Shown: positions 7,608 to 15,806 of the stretch, piece by piece
Layout of the letters: each line of letters starts with the position of its first letter
How positions within the stretch are numbered: position 1 is the first letter of the stretch
From: Massilia atriviolacea
GTDB lineage: Bacteria; Pseudomonadota; Gammaproteobacteria; Burkholderiales; Burkholderiaceae_D
Reading direction: 5' to 3'
Assembly: GCF_003953935.1 (NCBI RefSeq)
Contig: NZ_RXLQ01000005.1
Coordinates: forward strand, 178,625-242,624
DNA: 64,000 nt
Translations under genes and position numbers: made by a program
Notes under the pieces: model-generated
What the model was told of the DNA's origin: nothing
The model's database searches: none
The model's input: the letters and a program-made list of their open reading frames with translations, nothing else

Positions 7608-10078
7608 GCAAGAGCCAGATGGCGCAGGCCATCGACGACTGGTTCGCCCAGCGCAATTGGAAGGTGTTCCCGTTCCAGCGCGCGGTGTGGCGCGCCGCGC
7701 TGGCCGGCGAATCGGGCCTGCTGCACGCGAACACCGGTGCCGGCAAGACCTACGCGGTGTGGCTGGCGGCGCTGCTGCGCGGCGCGCTGGCCGGCAAACG
7801 CAAGGCCAGCGGCCTGCGCGTGCTGTGGATTACGCCGATGCGCGCGCTGGCCGCCGACACCCAGCGCGCGCTGGTGGAGTCGAGCGCGGTGCTGGCGCCC
7901 GGCTGGACGGTCGGCGCGCGCACCGGCGACACCGGTTCCGCCGAACGCGCGCGCCAGTCGCGCGCCATGCCGTCGGCGCTGATCACCACGCCCGAGAGCC
8001 TGTCGCTGCTGCTTAGCCATGCGGCGGCGCAGAGCCAGTTCGCCAGCCTGGACATGATTATCATCGACGAGTGGCATGAGCTGATGGGCAGCAAGCGCGG
8101 AGTGCAGGTGCAACTGGCGCTGGCGCGCCTGCGCCACTGGAATCCGCAACTGGTGGTCTGGGGCCTGTCTGCCACCATGGGCAACCTGGCGCAGGCGCAG
8201 GACGTGCTGCTGGGCGAGGGCAAGGGCACGCTGGTCGAGGGCGACCTGAAAAAGGAGATCCGGGTCGATACGCTGATACCGGCCAATGTGTCGCGCTTTC
8301 CGTGGGGCGGGCACCTCGGCATCGCCATGCTGCAGCCGGTCATCGCGGAAATCGAGGCATACAACGCGACGCTGGTGTTTACCAACACCCGTTCGCAATC
8401 GGAGCTGTGGTACCAGAACATCCTGGAGGCGCGCCCCGACTGGGCCGGCGTGATCGCGCTGCATCACGGCTCGCTGGCGCGCGAAGTGCGCGAGTGGGTC
8501 GAGAACGGCCTGAAAAAGGGCGAGCTGAAAGCGGTGATCTGCACGGCCAGCCTCGACCTGGGCGTGGACTTCCTGCCGGTCGAACGGGTGCTGCAGATCG
8601 GCAGCGCCAAGGGCATCGCGCGCCTGCTCCAGCGCGCGGGGCGCAGCGGCCACGCGCCGGGACGCGTCTCGCGCGTGACCCTGGTGCCGACCAACAGCAT
8701 GGAATTGCTGGAGGCGGCCGGAGCCCGGCAGGCCGTCGCCGCGCGCCGCATCGAAGGGCGCCTGGTGCCCAACAAACCGTTCGACGTGCTGGTGCAGCAT
8801 CTGGTGACGGTGGCGCTGGGCGGGGGATTCCGCTCCGGGGAACTGTACGACGAAGTGCGCAGCGCCTGGTCGTATCGCGCGCTCACGCCGGAAGAGTGGC
8901 AGTGGGCGCTCGATTTTGTCGCACGCGGCGGGCAAAGCCTGATCGCGTATCCGGAGTACCAGCGCGTCGTCGCCGACGAGGAAGGCGTGTACCGCGTGCC
9001 GAGCGTGGCGCTGGGGCGGCGCCACCGCATGGGCATCGGCACCATCGTTTCCGATTCGACCATGCAGGTGAAGTACATGAGCGGAGGGCGCATCGGCAGC
9101 GTCGAGGAATCGTTCATCTCGCGCCTGAAGGCGGGCGACCATTTCCTGTTCGGCGGGCGCATCCTGGAATTCGTGCGCGTGCACGAGATGACCGCCTTCG
9201 TGAAACGCGCGACCGGCGCGCGCGGGGCGGTCACGCGCTGGCAGGGCGCCAAGATGCCGATGTCGTCGGAACTGGCGCACGCCGCGCTGGAACAATTGCG
9301 CCACGCCGCGCTGGGCGAATTCCTCGGCCCCGAGATGGCGGCGATCCGCCCGCTGCTGGAGATCCAGCAGCGCTGGTCCGCGCTGCCGACCAGCGACACC
9401 CTGGTGGTGGAGGCCATGAGCAGCCGCGAAGGCCATCATCTGTTCGTGTATCCTTTCGCGGGCCGCTCGGTGCATACGGGACTGGCCTCGCTGTTCGCCT
9501 ACCGCATCGCGCGCGTGCAGCCGATGACGTTTTCGATCGCGGTCAACGATTACGGCTTCGAACTGCTGGCGGCCGAGCCGGTGGACTGGGCGCGCGCCTT
9601 CCTGGCATCGCACGAAAAGGCGACGGGCATCGACGTGCCGCTGTTCTCCACCGAGCTGCTGCTGGAAGACGTGCTGGCGAGCCTGAACGCGACCCAGTTG
9701 TCGCAGCAGCGCTTCCGCGAAGTCGCGCGCATCGCCGGGCTGGTATTCCAGGGCTATCCGGGCCAGCCGAAAAGCACGCGCCAGATCCAGGCCTCGTCGT
9801 CGCTGTTTTTCGAGGTGTTCCGCAAGCACGACGCCGGCAACCTGCTGCTCACGCAGGCGCAGCGCGAGGTGATGGAGCAGGAACTCGAACTGACGCGCCT
9901 GCGCGATACCCTGGTCGAGCTGCATGCGCGCGCCGTCGTCTATCATGAAGTCAAACGCGCCACGCCGTTCGGCTTTGCGCTGATGGTCGAGCGCTTCCGC
10001 GAAAAACTCAGTACCGAAAAACTGTCCGACCGGGTGGCGCGCATGCTGCGCGAACTGGAGAAAGCAGCTTGTCCATGA
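7604..10078 (+). CDS. Ligase-associated DEXH-box helicase (Lhr-core type)
   Basis: An 824-residue superfamily-2 helicase of the Lhr-core group. Walker A is ANTGAGKT near residues 43-50 and the DEXH box is [15 protein letters not shown] near 150. The second RecA lobe has [10 protein letters not shown] and the arginine-finger motif [13 protein letters not shown]. The long C-terminal half corresponds to the Lhr winged-helix and beta-barrel region plus the associated domain of this subfamily. As part of the ligase-associated set it presumably unwinds or remodels DNA during repair. The start follows the 14-bp mini-ORF repeat, and the end overlaps the PdeM start in an ATGA. Confidence 0.9.
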   Translation: MSKSQMAQAIDDWFAQRNWKVFPFQRAVWRAALAGESGLLHANTGAGKTYAVWLAALLRGALAGKRKASGLRVLWITPMRALAADTQRALVESSAVLAPGWTVGARTGDTGSAERARQSRAMPSALITTPESLSLLLSHAAAQSQFASLDMIIIDEWHELMGSKRGVQVQLALARLRHWNPQLVVWGLSATMGNLAQAQDVLLGEGKGTLVEGDLKKEIRVDTLIPANVSRFPWGGHLGIAMLQPVIAEIEAYNATLVFTNTRSQSELWYQNILEARPDWAGVIALHHGSLAREVREWVENGLKKGELKAVICTASLDLGVDFLPVERVLQIGSAKGIARLLQRAGRSGHAPGRVSRVTLVPTNSMELLEAAGARQAVAARRIEGRLVPNKPFDVLVQHLVTVALGGGFRSGELYDEVRSAWSYRALTPEEWQWALDFVARGGQSLIAYPEYQRVVADEEGVYRVPSVALGRRHRMGIGTIVSDSTMQVKYMSGGRIGSVEESFISRLKAGDHFLFGGRILEFVRVHEMTAFVKRATGARGAVTRWQGAKMPMSSELAHAALEQLRHAALGEFLGPEMAAIRPLLEIQQRWSALPTSDTLVVEAMSSREGHHLFVYPFAGRSVHTGLASLFAYRIARVQPMTFSIAVNDYGFELLAAEPVDWARAFLASHEKATGIDVPLFSTELLLEDVLASLNATQLSQQRFREVARIAGLVFQGYPGQPKSTRQIQASSSLFFEVFRKHDAGNLLLTQAQREVMEQELELTRLRDTLVELHARAVVYHEVKRATPFGFALMVERFREKLSTEKLSDRVARMLRELEKAACP

Positions 10079-10740
10079 CGTTACCAGCCATGACGTTTCG
10101 AGAAATGCAGCTGGCCGATGAGACGGTCCTGCTGCTGCCCGAAAAGGCGCTGTACTGGCCGGCGCGCCGGATGCTGGTCATCGCCGATATCCACTTCGGC
10201 AAAGCCGCTTCCTTCCGCGCGCAGGGCGTGCCGGTGCCGCGCGGGACCACCACGGAAAACCTCGACGCGCTCGACGCGCTGATGCACGCCCACCCGACGG
10301 GCGAGATCGTTTTCCTGGGCGACTTCCTGCACGCGCGCGCCGCCCACGCCTCGGCCACCCTGCGCGCCATGCTGGCCTGGCGCGCGCGCCATCCGGCCTT
10401 GATCCTGACCCTGGTGCGCGGCAATCACGACAAGCACGCCGGCGACCCGGCCCACTCGCTGGCGATCGACATGGTCGACGAGCCGCACACGGTGGGGCCG
10501 TTCTCGTTCTGCCACCATCCCGACATCGCCGCGCCAGGCTATGTGCTGGCGGGGCACGTGCATCCGGTGTACCGGCTCTCGACCCGCCTCGATTCGCTGC
10601 GCCTGCCGTGCTTCCTGATCGGCCCCTCGCGCATGATCCTGCCCTCGTTCGGCGCCTTCACCGGCGGTTTCGTGGTGGCCCCGGGAGCGGGGGAGCACGT
10701 GTGCGTGAGCTCGGGAGAGGCCGTGCATTGCGTACGCTAA
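10075..10740 (+). CDS. pdeM: Ligase-associated metallophosphoesterase PdeM
   Basis: A calcineurin-like phosphoesterase of about 221 residues. The metal-binding motif series is visible in order: [23 protein letters not shown] and LAGHVHPVY. It is the last member of the ligase-associated DNA-damage-response cluster and is expected to act as an endonuclease or phosphatase on DNA ends. I chose the ATG at 10075 because it overlaps the helicase stop as ATGA. A TTG six bases upstream (10069) would add two residues. Confidence 0.88.
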   Translation: MTLPAMTFREMQLADETVLLLPEKALYWPARRMLVIADIHFGKAASFRAQGVPVPRGTTTENLDALDALMHAHPTGEIVFLGDFLHARAAHASATLRAMLAWRARHPALILTLVRGNHDKHAGDPAHSLAIDMVDEPHTVGPFSFCHHPDIAAPGYVLAGHVHPVYRLSTRLDSLRLPCFLIGPSRMILPSFGAFTGGFVVAPGAGEHVCVSSGEAVHCVR

Positions 10741-10826
10741 CGCACCGACGGGCCCATGCGACAAGCGTAACTTGGCGTGACTGCCGGAAATATCCGGCTT
10801 CGCTGTCCAACCCCGAGGAGAACAAT

Positions 10827-11921
10827 ATCAAAACCAAGACCATCATCGGCGCTGCGCTCGTGGCCACCATGCCGTTCTTTTCCCTGATCCTGGCCCTGCC
10901 GGCGCAGGCCCAGCAGTACAACAACAGCGCCGCCTCCTACACGCCGGTGATCCGCGGTTTCGATGTGGAAGAAGTGCGCCGCCTGAAACCGGGCGTGGAA
11001 CTGAACTTCAAGCTGTACGGCACCCCGGGCGGGCGCGCCACCCTCAGCATTGCCGGCGCCAACCGCAACCTGAACATGACCGAAACCGAACCGGGCCAGT
11101 ACGAAGGCACCTACACCCTCGGCAGCCGCGACAACATCACGGGCAACAGCGCCGTGACGGCCAATCTGCGCGTCGGCAACCAGGTCACCAGCGGCGTGCT
11201 CAGCGAATCCCTGCTGCGCGACGTCGGCCGCCACCCGCGCGACCAGGGCCGCGAGCGGGCCGCCGACTTGCCGCGCATCGCGCGCTTCGACGTCCAGGCC
11301 AACGACGACCTGACCCCGGGTAACGAACTGGTGTTTTCGGTGTACGGCACGCCGGGCGCCAAGGTCGACATGGCCATTGCCGGCACGCGCGGCGTGTTCT
11401 TCCTGCCGGAAGTCAATCCCGGCGAGTACAGCGGCGGCTACACGATCCGGCGCGCCGACCGGATTACGCCGAACAGCGTGGTAACGGCCAATATGCGCGT
11501 GGGCAACCGCGTTGCGACGGCGACCCTGAACAAGCCGCTGCGCATCGCATCGGGCAACGCGCCGGCGCGCGAAGTCCGTTATTGCACCAACTGCGCCACG
11601 GTGGAGGCGATCAATGTGGTGGAAGTCAATGGCGAGGGCAACTATCTCGGCACCATCGGCGGCGGCGTGGTTGGCGCCGTGCTGGGCAGCCAGGTCGGCA
11701 AGGGCAGCGGCCGCACGGCGGCGCAGATCGCCGGTGCGCTGGGCGGCGCTTATGTGGGCCGCAACATCGAGCGCAATGCCAAGAAAACCCAGCATTACGA
11801 AGTGGTGATCCGGTTTGCCAACAATGGCGGCACCCAGACCGTGACGTACGAAAACGATCCGGGCCTGCGCGTGGGCGAAAAGGTCAGGATCAACGATGGC
11901 GTGCTCTCGCGCGACCAGTAA
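10827..11921 (+). CDS. Secreted glycine-zipper (2TM) protein with two repeated domains; apparent ATC start
   Basis: The product begins (M)KTKTIIGAALVATM and continues to a signal-peptidase-like site AQAQQ, so it is exported. Two homologous segments of ~100 residues follow, each containing FxLYGTPGG/FSVYGTPGA, PGxYxGxYT and SVVTANMRVGN elements, consistent with tandem beta-sandwich domains. A glycine-zipper region typical of outer-membrane-associated 2TM_2 lipoproteins comes next (GTIGGGVVGAVLGSQVGKG). Oddly, the codon at the expected start is ATC, placed six bases after a perfect GAGGAG site. No ATG, GTG or TTG lies in frame near that site. Alternatives are the in-frame GTG or ATG near 10860-10869, which would shorten the signal peptide. 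Confidence 0.7.
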   Translation: MKTKTIIGAALVATMPFFSLILALPAQAQQYNNSAASYTPVIRGFDVEEVRRLKPGVELNFKLYGTPGGRATLSIAGANRNLNMTETEPGQYEGTYTLGSRDNITGNSAVTANLRVGNQVTSGVLSESLLRDVGRHPRDQGRERAADLPRIARFDVQANDDLTPGNELVFSVYGTPGAKVDMAIAGTRGVFFLPEVNPGEYSGGYTIRRADRITPNSVVTANMRVGNRVATATLNKPLRIASGNAPAREVRYCTNCATVEAINVVEVNGEGNYLGTIGGGVVGAVLGSQVGKGSGRTAAQIAGALGGAYVGRNIERNAKKTQHYEVVIRFANNGGTQTVTYENDPGLRVGEKVRINDGVLSRDQ

Positions 11922-11951
11922 TCCGGCCCGGATAGTCCGGCCTGACGAACG

Positions 11952-11987
11952 AAAAACGGCGCCCGGCTTACGCGGGGCGCCGTTTTT
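11952..11987. terminator. Bidirectional intrinsic terminator
   Basis: A 13-bp perfect stem (AAAAACGGCGCCC paired with its complement, ten-base loop) is flanked by A and T runs. It sits between the convergent glycine-zipper gene and the FNR-like gene and can serve both. Confidence 0.85.
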
Positions 11988-12001
11988 GCGTTGGGGAACA
12001 G

Positions 12002-12880
12002 TTAGGCGGTGGTCGTGGCCAGGGTCTTGGCGTCGCCCGCTTGCCCGGCTTCCGCTTCGGCCTTGGCCTTGGCGGCGGCGCTGTTCTGCTTGGCGCGCGA
12101 ACGCGAGGGCGGCAGGCGGCGCAGCGTCTTGAGGGCGTCGGCGTCCTTGATGCCGATGGTGCGCTGGTCGACCGTGATCAGGCCGATTTCGTTGAATGCC
12201 GACAGGGTGCGGCTGACGGTCTCCAGGGTCAGGCCCAGGTAGCTGCCGATTTCGTGGCGCGTCATGCGCAGGTTGAACAGCTTGCTCGAATAACCCATGG
12301 CGGCAAAGCGGTCGGCCAGCGACACCAGGAAGCGCGCCACGCGGGCTTCGGCGCTGAGCGCGCCGAGCATGCCGATCATGGCTTGTTCGCGCACCAGTTC
12401 GCGGCTCATCACGCCGTACATGACGTTTTCGAGTTCCAGGTGCACGCGGCCGAGCGCGGTCAGTTTTTTGAACGGCAGCAGGATCAGGTCGCAGTCGGAC
12501 AGGGCCACCGCTTCGGACGCGTAGTGACGGGTGTGGATGCCGTCGACGCCGAGCATGTCGCCCTTCATGGGGAAGCTGAGTACCTGCTCGTTGCCGAATT
12601 CGTCGATCAGCACGGTCTTGAGGAAGCCCGAGTTGACGATGTAGAGGGTGTCGAAGGCCTGGCCGATGGTGTGCACGCGCTGGCCGGTCTTGAATTGCAC
12701 ATGCTGGAACAGCAGTTCTTCGCTGTTGATCGATACCGCCGCGCTGATGTGCAGCAGGTCGCAGACTTCCTTGAGATTGGACCAGAGGCGGCCCTGACGC
12801 TGCCGGCCTGCTTCCATGGGCGAGGAATGCATGGTCGACGTGGGGGTGGTGCGGGTGTCTTGCGGTGGCGTGGTCAGCAT
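12002..12880 (-). CDS. FNR-type transcriptional regulator lacking the Fe-S cysteine cluster
   Basis: A 292-residue Crp/Fnr-family regulator with an N-terminal extension, a cyclic-nucleotide-binding-like beta barrel (about 60-175), a dimerisation helix and a winged HTH. The recognition helix LGLTLETVSRTLSAF keeps the Glu, Ser and Arg that in E. coli FNR contact TTGAT half-sites. In the N-terminal region where FNR has its Cys cluster, this protein reads LWSNLKEVCDLL and keeps only one Cys, and the central Cys is displaced. An oxygen-labile 4Fe-4S cluster is therefore unlikely. The ATG at 12880 is preceded by GGAG at six bases. The C-terminal tail is Ala/Lys-rich. Neighbours are a NarL-type regulator and a universal stress protein with an FNR box. 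Confidence 0.85.
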   Translation of the reverse strand: MLTTPPQDTRTTPTSTMHSSPMEAGRQRQGRLWSNLKEVCDLLHISAAVSINSEELLFQHVQFKTGQRVHTIGQAFDTLYIVNSGFLKTVLIDEFGNEQVLSFPMKGDMLGVDGIHTRHYASEAVALSDCDLILLPFKKLTALGRVHLELENVMYGVMSRELVREQAMIGMLGALSAEARVARFLVSLADRFAAMGYSSKLFNLRMTRHEIGSYLGLTLETVSRTLSAFNEIGLITVDQRTIGIKDADALKTLRRLPPSRSRAKQNSAAAKAKAEAEAGQAGDAKTLATTTA

Positions 12881-13294
12881 GCTCATCTCCAGGGGTAGGA
12901 AAATTCGAAGTTTCAGGCTGCGGGTATCAGGCTTGAACAACGATCTGAATGACCTGCGACCGGAGCTTCAAAAGTGATGTACAGCACGGCTGGCTAGCTT
13001 GCGTAAGAACAATTTATGAACCGCAGGAAAGCCGAATCGCTGGATTTAAGTATGCCAACACGAGTCCGGCATTGATATCAGCGAACGCTGAATCTGGGAG
13101 TAGGATTGAGCGCGCTCTTGTAGGACTATTCCTAGTCGAGGGATCGTCCTACAGAGGGAGAGCAGGGCAGCGGCATGCTGGCTTTGCGCATGCTACCGCT
13201 GGGTACAGAATGGATCTACTTGAGGTTTCTCGGCACGAAAGCGGCGCGCCGCTGTCTAAAACTTTTCGCTCCCTTTCGCTATCTCGGCGCCTCC
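12881..13294. other. Intergenic region upstream of the FNR-like gene
   Basis: These 414 bases hold no convincing gene. The plus-strand frames have no ribosome site and no recognisable product. The region contains the GTAGGA/TCCTAC cluster at 13100-13152 and presumably the FNR-like gene's promoter. No clear -10/-35 pair could be assigned. Confidence 0.6.
13100..13152. promoter_or_regulatory. Four GTAGGA/TCCTAC elements upstream of the FNR-like gene
   Basis: GTAGGAT (13100), GTAGGAC (13120, exactly 20 bases later), TTCCTAG (13129) and GTCCTAC (13146) form nested inverted repeats, including TAGGA-CTAT-TCCTA at 13121-13134. The layout fits binding of a dimeric NarL/FixJ-type regulator. The response regulator encoded immediately upstream (13295-13939) is an obvious candidate, but this is inference. 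Confidence 0.5.
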
Positions 13295-13939
13295 TCAGGT
13301 CTTGAACGGCGACAGCAGCCGATGCGCCACCGCGTACTGCACCATCTCCGACAGCGAGGTCATGCCCATCTTTTGCATGATGCGCGTCTTGTGGGTGCTG
13401 ACCGTCTTCACGCTCAGGTGCAGGCTGTTGGCGATCTCGGTAATCGACTTGCCGCCCACCAGCAGGGAAAACACTTCGAATTCGCGGTCCGACAACTGCT
13501 TGTGCAGCAACTGCTCGTTGGGCGTCATGATGTTCAGGGCCAGCTGCTCGGCCACTTCGGTGCTGATGTACGGCCGCCCGGACGCCACCTTGCGGATCGC
13601 CCCCACCAGCTGGGTGCCGGCGCTCTCCTTGGTCAGGTAGCCCTGGGCCCCGGCCCGGATGGCGCGCACCGCGTACTGCTCTTCCTCGTGCATGGTGAGG
13701 ATCAGGATGGCCAGCTTGGGCGCTTCGCTGCGGATCTGGCGGATCAGGTCGACCCCGCTGCGGCCCGGCATCGACAAGTCCAGCAGCAACAGGTCGAAGC
13801 CGCCCTGGCGCACATGCGACAGCACTTCGAAGCCGTTGATGGCTTCCCCGACGATATCGATGTCGAGGGCGCCGTCGAGGATGCGCTTGAGGCCCTCGCG
13901 CATGATCGTGTGGTCGTCGGCTACAACAATGCGTATCAT
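13295..13939 (-). CDS. NarL/FixJ-family response regulator
   Basis: A 214-residue two-component response regulator. The receiver domain shows the acidic pair in VVADDHT, the predicted phospho-acceptor Asp in LLLLDLSMPG and the conserved Lys in YLTKES. The C-terminal LuxR/NarL-type HTH is LSDREFEVFSLLVGGKS...VKTVSTHKTRIMQK. No sensor kinase lies next to it. Transcription runs towards the FNR-like gene, whose upstream region contains a heptad-like site cluster. I chose the ATG at 13939; a TTG nine bases upstream is possible. No strong ribosome site is visible. Confidence 0.9.
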   Translation of the reverse strand: MIRIVVADDHTIMREGLKRILDGALDIDIVGEAINGFEVLSHVRQGGFDLLLLDLSMPGRSGVDLIRQIRSEAPKLAILILTMHEEEQYAVRAIRAGAQGYLTKESAGTQLVGAIRKVASGRPYISTEVAEQLALNIMTPNEQLLHKQLSDREFEVFSLLVGGKSITEIANSLHLSVKTVSTHKTRIMQKMGMTSLSEMVQYAVAHRLLSPFKT

Positions 13940-14075
13940 AAATTGCAATCAAATAAGTAAGCGAAAACGCCGGGGACGCATGCACGGCGCGCGCGGGCAG
14001 CACGCCGCGCCGGGCAGCGCGAACGCCCCGCAGTCCATCGAAGGGTACGGCAAAATTGTCAGTTGCGCCATCGTC

Positions 14076-14093
14076 AAAACTGCTAGCTAGCAG
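14076..14093 (-). terminator. Weak terminator after the universal stress gene
   Basis: A perfect palindrome CTGCTAGCTAGCAG (14080-14093) is followed on the minus strand by TTTT, immediately after the stop codon of the stress-protein gene. Confidence 0.45.
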
Positions 14094-14558
14094 CTAGGTT
14101 CCCGGTTCCTTGATCAGCCGGTGCACCAGGACCGGCTTGCTGGTGTGCGAGAGCACCTTGTTCGTCACGCTGCCCAGCAGCAACTGGCCCCAGCCGCTGC
14201 GTCCGTGCGAGCCCATGAAGATCAGGTCGCACTGGCGCTGCTCGGCCACCTCGACGATTTTCAGCGCGGCGGCGTCGGCGAACTCGGTCAGGCACTCGCA
14301 GCGCACCCCCGCCGCCTGCGCCGCCTGCAGGATGGCGTCGAGGTGCTCGTGGCCGATGCGCTTCATCTGCGCCGCGTACTCTTCCTCGCTGGGGTAGGAG
14401 GGGGGGATGATTTCCACGTACACCGGGTATTGATACTCCGGCGATACATACAGGGCCAGGACATCGGCCCCCATCTGTCTGGCAAACTTCACGCCGGCAC
14501 AGGCTGTGTGCTTCGATACCGCCGAGCCATCCGTCGTAATCAGAATTTTCCGATACAT
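14094..14558 (-). CDS. Universal stress protein (UspA family)
   Basis: A 154-residue single Usp domain. It begins MYRKILITTDGS and carries the ATP-binding signature MGSHGRSGWGQLLLGSVTN near residues 113-131, which marks an ATP-binding Usp. The ATG at 14558 has a GGGAG ribosome site eight bases upstream; a longer frame upstream lacks one. A perfect FNR box (14633-14646) lies about 80 bases upstream of the start, indicating likely control by an FNR-type regulator and induction at low oxygen or under energy stress. Confidence 0.9.
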   Translation of the reverse strand: MYRKILITTDGSAVSKHTACAGVKFARQMGADVLALYVSPEYQYPVYVEIIPPSYPSEEEYAAQMKRIGHEHLDAILQAAQAAGVRCECLTEFADAAALKIVEVAEQRQCDLIFMGSHGRSGWGQLLLGSVTNKVLSHTSKPVLVHRLIKEPGT

Positions 14559-14957
14559 GATGAGTTCTCCCACGCAGCAGGTCGTATTCTGTATTGTAGT
14601 GCGGGATCTCACGATTGATAGAACGCAAACCTTTGATCTCGATCAAATCGACGGTGGCGGCGCCCCCGGATACGCCCCGTTTTTTTTACCTTTTGGGGCG
14701 CTTTGCTTACGAAATACAACACTCCGCAGTATCAATTGCACATCAAAGTCACGTTTTAATTATCGATGGCACAAGTTTCGCGTGCCATTTTGCCGCGACC
14801 CATGCACAGTGATTTACCAAGGGCACTTCACACTGCTAAACTCGCGTAAACCCGGCGATGTTGCCGCACATCATGCTCTGCCCCCACGCTTGCATGGCAG
14901 GACCAGACACCAGCAACTTGATTGCGAACACCTTACAAACATGGAGAAGCAGGGACT
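14559..14957. other. Divergent intergenic region between the stress gene and cheZ
   Basis: About 400 bases contain the FNR box at 14633-14646 and a possible -10 (TACAAT, minus strand, 14593-14598) for the stress gene. The half facing cheZ is comparatively AT-rich, but I could not assign a convincing sigma-70 or sigma-28 promoter. No gene is seen. Confidence 0.55.
14633..14646. promoter_or_regulatory. Perfect FNR box
   Basis: TTGAT-CTCG-ATCAA matches the FNR/ANR consensus TTGAT-N4-ATCAA at all ten positions. It lies upstream of the minus-strand universal stress gene. An FNR-type regulator with matching recognition residues is encoded about 1.8 kb away. The spacing to the only obvious -10 is not the classical -41.5, so the promoter itself is uncertain. 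Confidence 0.75.
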
Positions 14958-15806
14958 ATGACCGACGCCGCTGATGATTTCGACGCATTATTCGAGGAAG
15001 TGTCCGCGCAGCGCAGCAGCGAACCGGCGCCGGCACCCGCGCCGGCACCCGCCGCCGCTGCCGAAGACGACATGGAAGCACTGTTCGACCAGGTCGCTTC
15101 GACCCGTCCGCCCGAGCCGGCGCCGGCGGCGGCTCCCGTGGTCGCGGCCGTGGCCGCCGCCGCAGCCGATAACGCGGCCGGCGAGGGCGCCGCGCTCGAA
15201 ACCGACGAGCACGGCAAACCCATGTTCGAACGCCTCGGCGGCATCGTGCGCCTGCTGCACGACTCGCTGCGCGAACTGGGCTACGACAAGGCCCTGACCG
15301 AAGCGTCGACCCAGATCGTGGACGCCCAGGACCGCCTGGAATACGTCGCCAGCCTGACCGAGCAGGCCGCCAACAAGGTCCTCAACACGCTCGACGAAGG
15401 CATGCCGGCGCAGGACGTGCTGTCCAAGAAGGCCAAGGCGATGGACACGCGCTGGGCCGACCTGTTCGCGGGCAAGCTCAGCATCGACGAATTCAAGACC
15501 CTGGCCGGCGACTCGCGCGCCTTCGCCCAGGCCGTCACCGACGCCACCGAAGCCGAAAAAGCGCGCCTGCTCGACATCATGATGGCCCAGGATTTCCAGG
15601 ACATCACCGGCCAGCTGATCAAGAAAGTCGTGATCATCACCAAGACGGTGGAGCACGAACTGGCCGAACTGCTGCGCGACAACGCGCCACCGGCCGTCCG
15701 CGAAAAACTGCTGCACAAGCCAGCGCTGATGTCGGGTCCGTCGGTTCCGTCCGTCGCACTCGATCAAGACAATGTTGACGACCTACTTGCCGATCTGGGA
15801 TTCTAA
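14958..15806 (+). CDS. cheZ: Protein phosphatase CheZ
   Basis: A 282-residue chemotaxis phosphatase that dephosphorylates CheY-P. The catalytic segment AQDFQDITGQLIKK matches the CheZ hallmark containing the Gln that activates water. The C-terminal tail DQDNVDDLLADLGF matches the CheY-binding helix. The N-terminal ~75 residues are unusual: a DDFDALFEEV / DDMEALFDQV motif is present twice, each followed by an Ala-Pro-rich linker, giving extra copies of a motif similar to the C-terminal CheY-binding peptide. The start ATG follows a GCAGGGA site. The stop overlaps the cheA-like start (TAATG). Confidence 0.9.
   Translation: MTDAADDFDALFEEVSAQRSSEPAPAPAPAPAAAAEDDMEALFDQVASTRPPEPAPAAAPVVAAVAAAAADNAAGEGAALETDEHGKPMFERLGGIVRLLHDSLRELGYDKALTEASTQIVDAQDRLEYVASLTEQAANKVLNTLDEGMPAQDVLSKKAKAMDTRWADLFAGKLSIDEFKTLAGDSRAFAQAVTDATEAEKARLLDIMMAQDFQDITGQLIKKVVIITKTVEHELAELLRDNAPPAVREKLLHKPALMSGPSVPSVALDQDNVDDLLADLGF

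Noticed and set aside
12949-13305. 118-codon plus-strand frame between the FNR-like and NarL-type genes
   Set aside because: No ribosome site, atypical composition, no domain, and it overlaps the end of the NarL-type gene.
13948-13952. TTGAT half-site upstream of the NarL-type regulator as an FNR site
   Set aside because: The second half-site matches at only three of five positions, and the site lies almost on the start codon.
14837-14862. Possible sigma-28 (FliA) promoter before cheZ: CTAAACTC...GGCGATGT
   Set aside because: The spacing between the TAAA and GCCGATAA-like parts is two bases short of the consensus, and the second element matches poorly.
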